The notes: a model not told the origin generated them from the sequence alone. 64,000 nucleotides of DNA from Lachnospiraceae bacterium (GCA_014804755.1 JAAUZE010000009.1:67407-131406); one strand, 5' to 3'; positions 1 through 8,416 are shown, counted from the stretch's first letter. A program made the numbers and translations.

Positions 1-293
1 GCAAGCAGGATGAGGACTCCAATACCCAGACACAGCAATATCATGCTGCCCGCTTCCTCCCATGCGCCGTCCGCGATCGCCAGATAGGCAATGATACAGA
101 GAAACCCCATCACAAAAATCCCCAGCGCCGGCAGCACAAGAATCCTTGTCCGTGGCATGGCAAGCATGCGCATCCCCCGCTTCCGATACCCCCGCTGCTC
201 CTTACTGCCCCTAAAAACCGGCGTTGCGGAAAGCAACAGTATAATGATTCCCAAGATTAGTAACAGAATCCATTTGATGATCCGTTCGTTCAT
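1..293 (-). CDS. Hypothetical membrane protein, 3' end cut by window edge
   Basis: Open reading frame that starts with ATG at 291-293 and runs off the left edge without a stop, so only the first ~97 residues are seen. GGGAGGA lies about 8 nt upstream of the ATG, which fixes the start. The visible part has a hydrophobic helix at about residues 7-22, a basic stretch rich in Arg/Lys/Gly, then two more hydrophobic helices. This predicts a small integral membrane protein with a short cytoplasmic basic loop. I do not recognise the family. It is divergent from the nuclease gene, and a possible TATAAT for it lies at 366-371. Confidence 0.65.
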   Translation of the reverse strand, partial: MNERIIKWILLLILGIIILLLSATPVFRGSKEQRGYRKRGMRMLAMPRTRILVLPALGIFVMGFLCIIAYLAIADGAWEEAGSMILLCLGIGVLILL

Positions 294-458
294 TTGTAAA
301 GTCCTCCCTCTCATTCCGTACGATTGTCAGCGCCATGACATCACTTCATCCAAAAAATTACTTCTATTATACACCACATACGTGCCACTTTCTACACAGA
401 TTAACAATTGCATTTCGCTCAGCCCGTACCATTTGCTCAAATTGCAACCGGAATGCAC

Positions 459-488
459 TTGCAATTCGAACATAGTAGTTGATATAAT
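459..488 (+). promoter_or_regulatory. Promoter for the secreted nuclease gene
   Basis: TTGCAA at 459-464, an 18-bp spacer and TATAAT at 483-488, leaving a leader of about 80 nt before the ATG at 575. The rest of 294-574 is AT-rich intergenic DNA between two divergent genes, and I see nothing else in it. Confidence 0.6.
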
Positions 489-574
489 GTTGTAGTATTT
501 CAGTGTACAGACATCGCTTGTGGCTGCTTGATTTATCAGAAAATCATTACAATAAAAAACATGGAGAGGTTCTC

Positions 575-1882
575 ATGAAAAAAGCTTCCGGAAAAAAATC
601 AAACCATATCTCTGCCTTATTCCTGCTTCCGATCGCAGCGGTCGTGATCGTACTGCCGATATTTTTGACGATTCTTGTGGAAGCACCGATCGGCGATACC
701 AATCGACAGTCTGAAACCGTAATAACGACTGACGGCGGCATTCTCACGGATGATAACGCAGGCAGCGATGCTGTCATCGACGGCACAGGCGCAGATATCA
801 ACGACGGCTTTATGATCGACACGAATGGCACCGACACCGATAACGGTAGCGATGATGGTCAGGACGGAAATACTTCCGATGCCGATATGGGTTTCGGCGG
901 CTTATCATCGGTCGATTCGGACGGCACAGATTTACCCTCCACGTCCGAGACTGCACCGGGCGGCGCACAGGAAGGAGCGTCCCCTTCCTCTCAGGAAGAA
1001 TTTGCAACCGGCTGGGAACAGGCATTCACCTTGAATGACGTTCCTGCCTATTCGGGGGAGCTTTACACAGTCATCAACGATAATATTCCTTTTTTCCCGA
1101 AATCACAAAATGCTACGGAATCTTTCGAGCGCTACGCTGAGCTTGATTCCCTCGGGCGGTGCGGTACCGCCTGCGCCAATGTCGGTCAGGACCTTATGCC
1201 GACCGAACCACGCGGAGAAATCGGGCAGGTCAGACCAAGCGGATGGCATACTGTCAAATACGACGGCATTGATGGCAACTACCTTTATAATCGCAGCCAC
1301 CTGATCGCCTACCAGCTTGCGGGAGAAAACGCAAATGAACGAAACCTCATCACCGGAACAAGATCTTTCAACGCCTCCGGCATGCTCCCTTTTGAGGAGA
1401 TGGTGGGCAATTATGTCAGAGAGACCGATCATCACGTTCTCTATCGGGTCACGCCGATGTTTCGCGGAACGAATCTCGTCGCAGACGGCGTATTGATGGA
1501 GGCGTGGTCCGTGGAAGACAATGGCGCCGGAATCTGTTTTAACGTATTTGTTTATAATGTCCAGCCGGGTATTGTCATCGACTATGCGACCGGCGACAGC
1601 TACGCGGACACCGGAGTCAGTCTCGCAGACGGAGGCTCCGCCGATCAAAGCGGCGATACCGCCGATCCGGCGGTCCTCCCGTCCCCGACCGTTACACCTA
1701 CGCCCGAACCTCAGGTGAGCGCCGCGGCTGACTATATCCTAAACACAAACACGTACAAATTTCACTATCCTTCCTGCGACAGCGTACAGGAAATGGCGGA
1801 ACGGAATAAGCTTCCCTATTCGGGAACGCGGGATGAAGTAATCGCCATGGGCTATGTGCCATGCAAACGGTGTAACCCGTGA
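575..1882 (+). CDS. Membrane-anchored or secreted DNA/RNA non-specific endonuclease
   Basis: 435 aa starting at ATG 575, which has GGAGAGG 5 nt upstream; longer in-frame starts lack such a site. Residues ~12-34 form one membrane helix or uncleaved signal. Residues ~35-145 are a low-complexity Asp/Thr/Gly/Ser linker. Residues ~155-340 match the streptococcal-type non-specific nuclease fold (Endonuclease_NS_2): the NRSHL motif places the likely catalytic His at ~242, followed by NLITGTR, GMLPFE and EAWSVED. After a second Ser/Pro/Thr linker, residues ~387-435 form a small Cys/His module (His397, Cys401, Cys430, Cys433) often found at the tail of Firmicutes nucleases and probably metal-binding. 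It likely degrades extracellular nucleic acid. Substrate preference cannot be read from sequence. Confidence 0.85.
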   Translation: MKKASGKKSNHISALFLLPIAAVVIVLPIFLTILVEAPIGDTNRQSETVITTDGGILTDDNAGSDAVIDGTGADINDGFMIDTNGTDTDNGSDDGQDGNTSDADMGFGGLSSVDSDGTDLPSTSETAPGGAQEGASPSSQEEFATGWEQAFTLNDVPAYSGELYTVINDNIPFFPKSQNATESFERYAELDSLGRCGTACANVGQDLMPTEPRGEIGQVRPSGWHTVKYDGIDGNYLYNRSHLIAYQLAGENANERNLITGTRSFNASGMLPFEEMVGNYVRETDHHVLYRVTPMFRGTNLVADGVLMEAWSVEDNGAGICFNVFVYNVQPGIVIDYATGDSYADTGVSLADGGSADQSGDTADPAVLPSPTVTPTPEPQVSAAADYILNTNTYKFHYPSCDSVQEMAERNKLPYSGTRDEVIAMGYVPCKRCNP

Positions 1883-1910
1883 ACATTTCAGGGCTGACTT
1901 GTTTGCCATG

Positions 1911-1939
1911 TTGATAAAAAATATGGTTTGAGGTAAAAT
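1911..1939 (+). promoter_or_regulatory. Promoter for the 156-aa membrane protein gene
   Basis: TTGATA at 1911-1916, a 17-bp spacer and TAAAAT at 1934-1939, about 40 nt upstream of the ATG at 1978. The gene can therefore be transcribed apart from the nuclease. Confidence 0.55.
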
Positions 1940-1977
1940 TTACATAAAAAAGTTCTCTATGTTAGACTGGAGGGAAA

Positions 1978-2448
1978 ATGAAAAAAAATATTTTAACTGT
2001 ATTGCTAATCATTGAAACAGTTATATTACTTTTGGTTTTACTCTTAACTTTTTTAGACCGCTCCAAGGAATCAAAGAATTCATGGGATTATTATGAAGCG
2101 CTATTGAGCACTGGAGATTACCGTATTCAAATCATGCTTTCTGATGAAGAAGAACTTTTTCGTGACATATCGCCAGATGGTGTGTACTCTTTGCTGATTA
2201 CAAGAATCGCCGATCCTGATTTCCCGTTTGGAGATGACCATCTCAAAATAACGCTTTTTGAAGTAATTCCCCAAGATGAGGCACCTCGTGTTTATTACCG
2301 CGCATCCTTTATGGCTGATGTCGCAAATGACGGAGCGCACGCAGCTTTCGAAGTTGAATGGCTGGAAGACAGTGTTCAGATTACTTTGATGGGCTCTGAA
2401 CAGCCTACCGCATACTATATCCTTCCGTTCAAAACACTGGATAACTGA
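1978..2448 (+). CDS. Hypothetical single-pass membrane protein
   Basis: 156 aa with GGAGGG just upstream of the ATG. Residues ~5-26 are a strongly hydrophobic N-terminal anchor, and the remaining ~130 residues are an acidic, beta-rich soluble domain that would face outward. No catalytic motif, Cys pair or known domain is recognised. It has its own promoter and is followed by a hairpin terminator, so it appears monocistronic. It is convergent with the lipoprotein at 2593-4362. Confidence 0.75.
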   Translation: MKKNILTVLLIIETVILLLVLLLTFLDRSKESKNSWDYYEALLSTGDYRIQIMLSDEEELFRDISPDGVYSLLITRIADPDFPFGDDHLKITLFEVIPQDEAPRVYYRASFMADVANDGAHAAFEVEWLEDSVQITLMGSEQPTAYYILPFKTLDN

Positions 2449-2471
2449 TCGTATCTCCAAATTAAGCTTTA

Positions 2472-2502
2472 CAGAAAAGCATCCCACGCGGATGTTTTTC
2501 TG
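2472..2502. terminator. Hairpin terminator between convergent genes
   Basis: Arms CAGAAAAGCATCC (2472-2484) and GGATGTTTTTCTG (2490-2502) pair around a 5-nt loop with one mismatch. It follows the 156-aa gene on the plus strand and could serve the convergent minus-strand operon. Confidence 0.65.
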
Positions 2503-2592
2503 ATTTGAGAAAATCCTGCGGTTCTGGTCAAAAAAATTCATAAACACAACTTTGCGAATATTCATGAATTGTAAACCTGATTTTTAAATTTA

Positions 2593-4362
2593 TTACCACA
2601 TAATTAAATTGTAATCAAATTGCTGATCCAACACCACCTGCTCTTCTGATGGAAATACCAATATCCATGCCCCATCCTCATTCACCAGCCGAATCTTTTC
2701 CTTGTAATTTTCTGCAATATGCTCATAAGGAACGATCGGATAGATTCGGTTCATTTCTTCCAGTGTACTTTCTTCCCCATTGATCTTTGCGACTGCCGGA
2801 GGAGACATCTCATTGTAAAAACCGATTACATATTTTCCATCTAAATATCCGAAATTTACAAAGTCTGATCCGCCGGAACCGTCACAATTCAGACTGATAC
2901 TGTTATCCCTAAAATGCACTCCATTAATACACCATACTGCTGCATCCGGGTCATATAAATCCTCAAGTTTTTTTGCCCTGCCTTCAGAAAAAGTAAACAC
3001 GGCCATCGTGATGCCGTCTCCAACCAACAGCTCAGGAATCAAATCACCATCAAAATCATGTAACCCCAAATAGATCCTCTCATCCATTGGATTATAAAGT
3101 TCCGGATCGCTTCGATAATCACCAAGTGTATCAACCAAATACGCCTGCATATTGCAAATGATTGCAAGATATGCATCCCACCATGCATCCTTTATCCAGT
3201 CATAAAAATCAAATCCATAATAGAGATTGATCAGCCTGATCGTCCGCCTGAGTGCAATATCCCCGTATGTATCATACAGGGTTCTGTCCTCTAATTCCTC
3301 TATGCTGGCAGCATGATCATTCCGTAATTCCTCTTCCAGCGCCTCCGCATTACTTTCTTCCCATCGCTGCTGTTCCGCGTTTAAGGCCTCAAGCGCCTCA
3401 CCGGACAGTCTTTCCTGACACAATTGGTATATCCGGTTCATCTCCTCATAGCAGCCGTCATAATAACTTTTGGCATCTGCGTTGAGCTCCTCTGAAGTTT
3501 TACGGGTATCATCATATATGAAATCAAGCAGATAAGAAAGCGAATCTAAGTAAGCCTGACGCTCCCTTGCATTTTCTGCTGCTTCTGCAGAAGGTTCCGT
3601 AAACAAAACGCCTTCCGCAAAAATTTCACGGACTGTCTCTTCCGTATAGTTATACCACTCTGCCTCCGGGGTTTCACTAAATAATGCAAATGCCCTCTCG
3701 TATTCACTGCTGTCTACCAAAATATCGTCTATATAATAGGATTCCCGATTTATGCTGAGGAGAAAGCTCAGTTTATCGTCAGTAACAGCCGTATCTCCTA
3801 TAAAACACAGTTTTCCTACAGAACCTTCAAACGCGCTGCCTGCGCCATGAAATGCACCATTTTCTTTCAATAAATTCATACTCCTGTACCCAAACACATT
3901 TCCATGTATCTGCCCGTCCTTATAGCGAAGAACGATAAACCCGCCATACTCCGCCAGTTCCAGCACTACTTCCGGTATGGCATCCCCGTCTAAATCCAAT
4001 ACCGCAAACCGGTCTATCCGCCTTGCATAATCATATCCGTAGGGCATTTCACTTAATAATCCTTCAAACTCTCTGGCTCCACCACTCTTTAGAAGCTTAT
4101 CCGTACAGAAAACGGCTGCTTCATTTAACAGTACAGCCCGAAAAGCCGACGTGACAGACAGCGGCTCATCATTCTGAGCGGGTGTCGGCACTATCGCGTC
4201 CTGAGAACGATCCGGCATTTGTGTGTCCTGCAAATCGGAGGATTCTTCCCCATCTGTGGGAGTCACCGCGTTCTCGGAATCTCCCCTTTCCCTGCCACAC
4301 CCTCCGCAGAAGCACAATATTGCCAAAACCAATACTGCTAATGAACATTTCGCCTTTTTCAT
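2593..4362 (-). CDS. Lipoprotein with LprI-like domain and DxDGDxxPE motifs
   Basis: 589 aa. The N-terminus has a hydrophobic signal ending at CGGC, a plausible though imperfect lipobox, then a Pro/Thr/Asp-rich linker to about residue 65. Two DLDGD/DFDGDLIPE-type acidic motifs (about residues 120 and 435) resemble the calcium-binding loops of VCBS/FG-GAP-like proteins. Between them, residues ~280-375 match the LprI/DUF1311 pattern (DAKSYYDGCYEEMNRIYQL, then a Glu/Ala-rich helix with QQRW), a domain described in lysozyme-inhibitor-type lipoproteins. It is the last gene of the BlaI-M56 operon, 61 bp after the preceding lipoprotein. I infer an outer-surface protein under BlaI control; its function is unknown. 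Confidence 0.75.
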   Translation of the reverse strand: MKKAKCSLAVLVLAILCFCGGCGRERGDSENAVTPTDGEESSDLQDTQMPDRSQDAIVPTPAQNDEPLSVTSAFRAVLLNEAAVFCTDKLLKSGGAREFEGLLSEMPYGYDYARRIDRFAVLDLDGDAIPEVVLELAEYGGFIVLRYKDGQIHGNVFGYRSMNLLKENGAFHGAGSAFEGSVGKLCFIGDTAVTDDKLSFLLSINRESYYIDDILVDSSEYERAFALFSETPEAEWYNYTEETVREIFAEGVLFTEPSAEAAENARERQAYLDSLSYLLDFIYDDTRKTSEELNADAKSYYDGCYEEMNRIYQLCQERLSGEALEALNAEQQRWEESNAEALEEELRNDHAASIEELEDRTLYDTYGDIALRRTIRLINLYYGFDFYDWIKDAWWDAYLAIICNMQAYLVDTLGDYRSDPELYNPMDERIYLGLHDFDGDLIPELLVGDGITMAVFTFSEGRAKKLEDLYDPDAAVWCINGVHFRDNSISLNCDGSGGSDFVNFGYLDGKYVIGFYNEMSPPAVAKINGEESTLEEMNRIYPIVPYEHIAENYKEKIRLVNEDGAWILVFPSEEQVVLDQQFDYNLIMW

Positions 4363-4423
4363 TATGACCTTCCCTTCTCATTTCCGCCTTATATAGACGG
4401 CACTCCTTCCTGTTTTATCATCC

Positions 4424-5107
4424 CTACCCCGCTGTCGGACAATAAAACGTGATTGCGGCAACCGCATGATCTTTTATCATAAGCGCCAGGTAAAGAGGTA
4501 ATGTATCTTCCGCGCCCAAATCAATATCCGCAATCATGATACAATCAAACCGGTCAGACCATTCATAATCTTTGCCTGCATAATCCCAATCCTCATCCAT
4601 GCCCACATAGCTGCGGGGATACGTATTGGGGTTCCAGCCCTGATGCCCCGTCACTTCATTCTCTAAATAACTCCCGTCAAAATTCATCACTGCCATGTCG
4701 GGATATTTTTCAAGTACTTCTTCCATTGTCATTCCTACAGAGATTCCGTTCTGCAGAGCGTAGCTGCTGCTAAAAATAGCATACCCGAAATACTCTGGCT
4801 CTTCTGCGTCTTTTTGATCATACTTCCCATAATAATACTCCACACCATCAATGGATGCCATGTACCAGACTCCCTCACTTGCACCCGGCAGCATCCCCCG
4901 TATTTGCTGCATCGATCCCATATCTTTTGCAGTCGCAAAATCATATTCCTCTATCACGGGTGTCACTGTCACATCACTTTTCGTAAAGGTTTGAATCCTG
5001 ACAGGCTCGTTCTCATCTGCATGCCCATGCCCGGTCCCATCACCGCACCCCACACACCATGCGCCTGCCAGAAAAACAACCATTATCATTCTGAATATCT
5101 TTTTCAT
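4424..5107 (-). CDS. Hypothetical lipoprotein of the BlaI-M56 operon
   Basis: 227 aa. The signal sequence ends at CVGCGDG, followed by a short His/Gly/Asp-rich linker. The rest has no family I recognise; it is acidic and rich in aromatic residues. Its ATG overlaps the stop of the upstream M56 gene (ATGA-type overlap at 5104-5107), with GGAGGAAC as ribosome site inside that gene, so translation is probably coupled. It sits between the membrane protease and another lipoprotein and may be a surface partner of that sensor. That role is inferred from position only. Confidence 0.7.
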   Translation of the reverse strand: MKKIFRMIMVVFLAGAWCVGCGDGTGHGHADENEPVRIQTFTKSDVTVTPVIEEYDFATAKDMGSMQQIRGMLPGASEGVWYMASIDGVEYYYGKYDQKDAEEPEYFGYAIFSSSYALQNGISVGMTMEEVLEKYPDMAVMNFDGSYLENEVTGHQGWNPNTYPRSYVGMDEDWDYAGKDYEWSDRFDCIMIADIDLGAEDTLPLYLALMIKDHAVAAITFYCPTAG

Positions 5108-7254
5108 AAACCTGTTCCTCCTTCGCTAATGCGATTCACCGGATGAAACTCATGGGTACAAATTGCAGAAAAATCAGCCTCTCTACCATGCACCACCTTT
5201 TCTTCGGTACCTACATTCTCGCCGCATACCCAATAGGAACCGTCCGCTTTTTGAATCACCGTATTATACAAAAAAATCTGATACCAACCGTCATACTCTG
5301 CAATGGTATCGTGTTCTGTATACTTCAGCCTTCCCGTCCATGCCATGGCAAGATTCTCCGCGTCCAGCTCTGAATAACCATCCACAGCAAAATCTGTCCA
5401 TACCATCACAACATCTTCCGCGACCATTGTTGGTTCACTGATCACGCCAAAGCCTGCAACACCGCAATTTCCGTAACCATTATCTCCCCATGTCCAGACC
5501 GTCCCGTTTGCAAGCAATGCCGCATGGTGAGACGCACCTCCTGTGACAAAGACTGCACTTTCAAAAATCTTTTTGGGACTTGCGATAAAATATCCATAAT
5601 ATACAGAACCCCATGTCCATACACTTCCGTCCTCTTTCAAGCAGACAATATCATCCCTGCCGCAGCAGGCATACGCCACATTTACTGCGAGTAAATAAGG
5701 TTCATTTACATAGCAATCCTTTGTATAATAGTTGTTCCAATCCATGACCGCATATTGCTGCAGGGCTCCGCCTGCGGCATTTCCCATACCATAAAGTCTG
5801 TGATCTTCTGTGAGGAAAATGACAAACCCTCTTTGCGAAAAATCCACATGAACGACATTCTCTGCAATCTTTACCATATCCTCATGAAAATCATAATCCT
5901 GCGTGCCCTGCCCAAGCTGTCCATAATTGTTTTCTCCACACCCCCATAGCACATTGTCCTCGTCAATATGATAGAGATTTGCCGGATTACCCTTATGCGT
6001 GATATAGTAGTCCGTAATATCCACAGAAACCTGCAATGGTTCCGCTTCATCAGATTCATCCTGCGTATCTGTCATTTCTCCATTTTCGGCAATATTTATT
6101 TCATCGTTTATCTCATTATTTATTTCAGCATTAACATCCTCGTTTGTGGCATTCCCGTCTGAAATGGCGGCCTTATGGGTAAGCATCAAGCATATAATCA
6201 GAATGAAAACACCGGCAATCAAAACTGCCATTACCCCTCTTTTTGTCTTCCTGAATGCTGCCAGATTCTTAACCCTGTCCTTTGTATCCCCTTCCCCGAA
6301 ATCCACAGGGATTCCGCCAATGATACGGCGCTGTGTGGAAAGCGCCAGCAAGGAAGCGGAATAATCCGCTCTGACCGTCTCTCCCAGCCTTTTTATGACC
6401 GCTTCATCACAGCTCATCTCCATATCCTTGCAGAAAAAAACAAATGCAATCCAGACAAGCGGATTAAACCAGTGAACACATAGCGCGGCAAACGCTATCG
6501 GCTTTACGATATGGTCAAAACGTCTGATATGAAACTTTTCATGGAAAATAATGTATTCCTGTTCTTTTTCGCCAAGCCCCTCCGGTAAATAGATTTTGGG
6601 ATTGAATATGCCCATGACAAACGGGGATATCGCTTCGTCCGTCACATAAATGTTTTCTTTCAAAGGAATGGACGCTGACACTTTATTTCGTACCACAACG
6701 GCAGATATCACACAGTACAAAAACATGATACCGATTCCTGTAAGCCACACATACTTTCCAAACAGGATAAACCGCTCCCGCCACGAAGCTTCCGCCACCT
6801 TGGCACTTCCATCTAAATAAAATGGCGCAACCGGCTCCTGTTCAAGCGAATCCTGCACGGACGCAGCCTGTGCATCTGCAGCCTGTATATCTGTGACCTG
6901 TGCATCCGCAGCCTGTACAGTCGCAGCCTCTCCGTGTGAAACCTGCGCGTTTTTTTGCGTATTCCCTGCTTCATCGTCCGTGTGCGAGTCAATCCATTCA
7001 CTCGGCGCTTCCGGTGAAACGACATTCATTTCCGACGTATCATCGTAAAATAGGGGTCTCAGATTCGGAACAGGACTATAATAGGATTCCAGCGTAACCG
7101 GACAAAGCAGCCTGAATAGCACAACGCTCCAAAGCAAATAAGAAAGATACTTGGGAAAACGTTTCAATAACATACGTACAAGGAGTACAGCCACAATGAC
7201 GATACTTGCCATCCGGCTCATATCCATTACTTTCAAAAACATCTGCTCCAGCAT
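5104..7254 (-). CDS. BlaR1/MecR1-type M56 metallopeptidase fused to an RCC1-like sensor domain
   Basis: 716 aa. Membrane helices lie at ~15-31, 36-53, 168-188 and 340-358. Between helices 2 and 3 is an outer loop with an Ala/Gln/Asp repeat (~110-135). The cytoplasmic zinc protease segment has HEKFH at 238-242, fitting the HExxH motif, and the downstream EMSCDE (279-284) that supplies the third zinc ligand in M56 proteins. In BlaR1 the C-terminal outer domain is a penicillin-binding sensor. Here residues ~410-700 instead carry RCC1-type repeats (LWGCGENNYGQLGQG, VWTWGSVYYGY, VWTWGDNGYGN), predicting a beta-propeller outside the cell. No SxxK penicillin-binding motif is seen there. The gene begins just after blaI and overlaps the next gene. 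By homology it should cleave the adjacent repressor when the propeller senses its ligand. Confidence 0.85.
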   Translation of the reverse strand: MLEQMFLKVMDMSRMASIVIVAVLLVRMLLKRFPKYLSYLLWSVVLFRLLCPVTLESYYSPVPNLRPLFYDDTSEMNVVSPEAPSEWIDSHTDDEAGNTQKNAQVSHGEAATVQAADAQVTDIQAADAQAASVQDSLEQEPVAPFYLDGSAKVAEASWRERFILFGKYVWLTGIGIMFLYCVISAVVVRNKVSASIPLKENIYVTDEAISPFVMGIFNPKIYLPEGLGEKEQEYIIFHEKFHIRRFDHIVKPIAFAALCVHWFNPLVWIAFVFFCKDMEMSCDEAVIKRLGETVRADYSASLLALSTQRRIIGGIPVDFGEGDTKDRVKNLAAFRKTKRGVMAVLIAGVFILIICLMLTHKAAISDGNATNEDVNAEINNEINDEINIAENGEMTDTQDESDEAEPLQVSVDITDYYITHKGNPANLYHIDEDNVLWGCGENNYGQLGQGTQDYDFHEDMVKIAENVVHVDFSQRGFVIFLTEDHRLYGMGNAAGGALQQYAVMDWNNYYTKDCYVNEPYLLAVNVAYACCGRDDIVCLKEDGSVWTWGSVYYGYFIASPKKIFESAVFVTGGASHHAALLANGTVWTWGDNGYGNCGVAGFGVISEPTMVAEDVVMVWTDFAVDGYSELDAENLAMAWTGRLKYTEHDTIAEYDGWYQIFLYNTVIQKADGSYWVCGENVGTEEKVVHGREADFSAICTHEFHPVNRISEGGTGL

Positions 7255-7258
7255 ATGC

Positions 7259-7618
7259 CTACCCCCTCATAGAATCAATAACTGCTCGGATTTCCTCAAT
7301 TTCCTTATCCGACAGTTTCTTTCTTGATCCGAATGCAGTTAAAAAAGCAGGCAAGGAGCCGCCAAAGGCTTCTTCCACATAGGACTCACTGTGACGTGCA
7401 TAAAACTCCTCTTTGGATATCAGAGAGGTAACCGTCCCGTTCTGATTTTGAAAGAGCCCTCGTTCACACAGTCTTTTTAATACGGTAAACGAGGTCGTCT
7501 TTTTCCACTCAAATTCCTGATTTGCCAGTTTCGCTAAATCGCCCGAGAAAACCGGTTCGTTATCCCAGATCATATCTGCAAATTTCGCTTCCGCAGTTCC
7601 CATTCTCAGTTCGCGCAT
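7259..7618 (-). CDS. BlaI/MecI/CopY-family transcriptional repressor
   Basis: 119 aa, the normal size for the family. Residues ~5-75 are a winged helix (AEAKFADMIWDNEPVFSGDLA, then the recognition region KKTTSFTVLKRLCERGLF), and the C-terminal ~45 residues are the helical dimer domain where BlaI is normally cleaved. It is the first gene of the operon, 4 bp before the M56 protease gene. The nearly perfect palindrome at 7643-7670 covers its own -10 region, so autorepression of the whole operon is the simplest model. Confidence 0.9.
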   Translation of the reverse strand: MRELRMGTAEAKFADMIWDNEPVFSGDLAKLANQEFEWKKTTSFTVLKRLCERGLFQNQNGTVTSLISKEEFYARHSESYVEEAFGGSLPAFLTAFGSRKKLSDKEIEEIRAVIDSMRG

Positions 7619-7642
7619 ATTGTCTTATTCTCCCGTTCTATA

Positions 7643-7688
7643 TGCTGTAGTATGTCATCATATTACAGCATGTAGAATGTGGTGTCAA
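7643..7688 (-). promoter_or_regulatory. BlaI-operon promoter overlapped by a palindromic operator
   Basis: On the minus strand TTGACA (7683-7688), a 17-bp spacer and TAATAT (7660-7665). The palindrome has arms TGCTGTAGTATG (7643-7654) and CATATTACAGCA (7659-7670) with a 4-bp centre and one mismatch. It contains the TGTA...TACA core typical of BlaI/MecI operators and covers the -10 box and start point. Confidence 0.8.
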
Positions 7689-7740
7689 TCTTTTTTCATG
7701 ATAGGATTTCTGCTTCATCTTAGACTAAATTTTGCACATC

Positions 7741-7893
7741 CTAACAGTAGGGACTTTGGCAGATCCTCTTTGCTGCCATTTCGATATCAAAATCCGCTGC
7801 TATTTCAACCAATACATCTACAATATCCTTTACCCATATTCCATGTATCGCTGTGCTTCCAATATGGCTGATCCTTTCAACCGGACATTCAGA
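7741..7893 (-). pseudogene. Remnant of a GrpB/UPF0157-family nucleotidyltransferase gene
   Basis: A 50-codon frame without a start codon, opened after TGA and closed by TAG at 7741-7743. It reads PVERISHIGSTAIHGIWVK followed by DIVDVLVEI, which matches the HIGSTxVxGxxxKxIxDxxVEV core of the GrpB family (usual length ~170 aa). The N-terminal part is missing and the frame stops soon after the core. The break lies next to the inverted-repeat element at 7921-8064, so that element may have disrupted it. The match is by recall of the motif, not by alignment. Confidence 0.6.
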
Positions 7894-7920
7894 TCAAAAA
7901 TTAAAAAGTGCAAAGCCTCA

Positions 7921-8064
7921 ATAATTCAATAGACTTTGCACCTGATCTTGTGTAATATATAATTGTTGTTTACTCTTTTATCTTGTCAATATCTGTCATG
8001 TTTACGCCTGACACTTGTAACAATGCTTTTATTCACAATAGAGGTGCAAAGTCTATTCAATTAT
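7921..8064. repeat. 144-bp element with 23-bp terminal inverted repeats (MITE-like)
   Basis: The left arm at 7921-7943 and right arm at 8042-8064 are 23 bp and complementary at 22 positions. The inner parts read AATAGACTTTGCACCT and AGGTGCAAAGTCTATT. The 98 bp between them have no gene. A further GTGCAAAG just left of the element (near 7908) can pair with the left arm in an alternative hairpin. Size and structure suit a non-autonomous transposable element. No clear target duplication is seen. Confidence 0.5.
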
Positions 8065-8122
8065 CAAAGTGCTTGGTTAGAAGTATCTGTCAGTTTTACT
8101 GCAACAGACTGGCTTTTCAGAG

Positions 8123-8147
8123 TAAATGCAACAGGATGTTGCATTTA
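8123..8147. repeat. Short perfect hairpin
   Basis: TAAATGCAAC (8123-8132) and GTTGCATTTA (8138-8147) pair perfectly around a 5-nt loop. It lies in the gene-free stretch between the BlaI promoter and tRNA-Thr. It has no T-run, so it is not a good terminator, and its role is unknown. The rest of 8148-8250 is AT-rich with nothing recognisable. Confidence 0.45.
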
Positions 8148-8250
8148 AGTTGAAATATCTCGATATGGCTTTTCATGAGAAATAAAAATTTATATTAGTT
8201 GCAAAAATGGACGTTTTATCTTATAATTATACGTTATAAAACAAGACACT

Positions 8251-8305
8251 AAGAAGCCGTAAAACCGCTGATTTCACAATGAATCAAACGATTTTACGGC
8301 TTCTT
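8251..8305. terminator. Terminator-like stem after tRNA-Thr
   Basis: A 14-bp perfect stem: AAGAAGCCGTAAAA (8251-8264) with its complement at 8292-8305, around a 27-nt loop. It lies 8 bp beyond the 3' end of tRNA-Thr on the minus strand. The T-tract is weak on both strands. Confidence 0.6.
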
Positions 8306-8313
8306 TATTGTAA

Positions 8314-8386
8314 AGCTGCTGACGGGAATCGGACCCGTGACCTCCACATTACCAATGTGACGCTCTACCGACTGAGCCACAGCAGC
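8314..8386 (-). tRNA. tRNA-Thr (anticodon GGT)
   Basis: 73 nt that fold as a standard cloverleaf: acceptor [15 protein letters not shown]-arm GCTC/GAGC, anticodon stem TCACA/TGTGG with loop TTGGTAA, and T-arm ACGGG/CCCGT. CCA is not encoded. It has its own promoter overlapping the end of the binding-protein gene upstream. Confidence 0.97.
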
Positions 8387-8416
8387 TTAGTACAACCTAC
8401 GTTGCCACCGAGTGCT

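Noticed and set aside
7963-8148. 61-codon frame across the inverted-repeat element
   Set aside because: It has no ribosome site, spans the repeat arm and hairpin, and its Leu/Cys/Ser-rich composition is that of AT-rich non-coding DNA.
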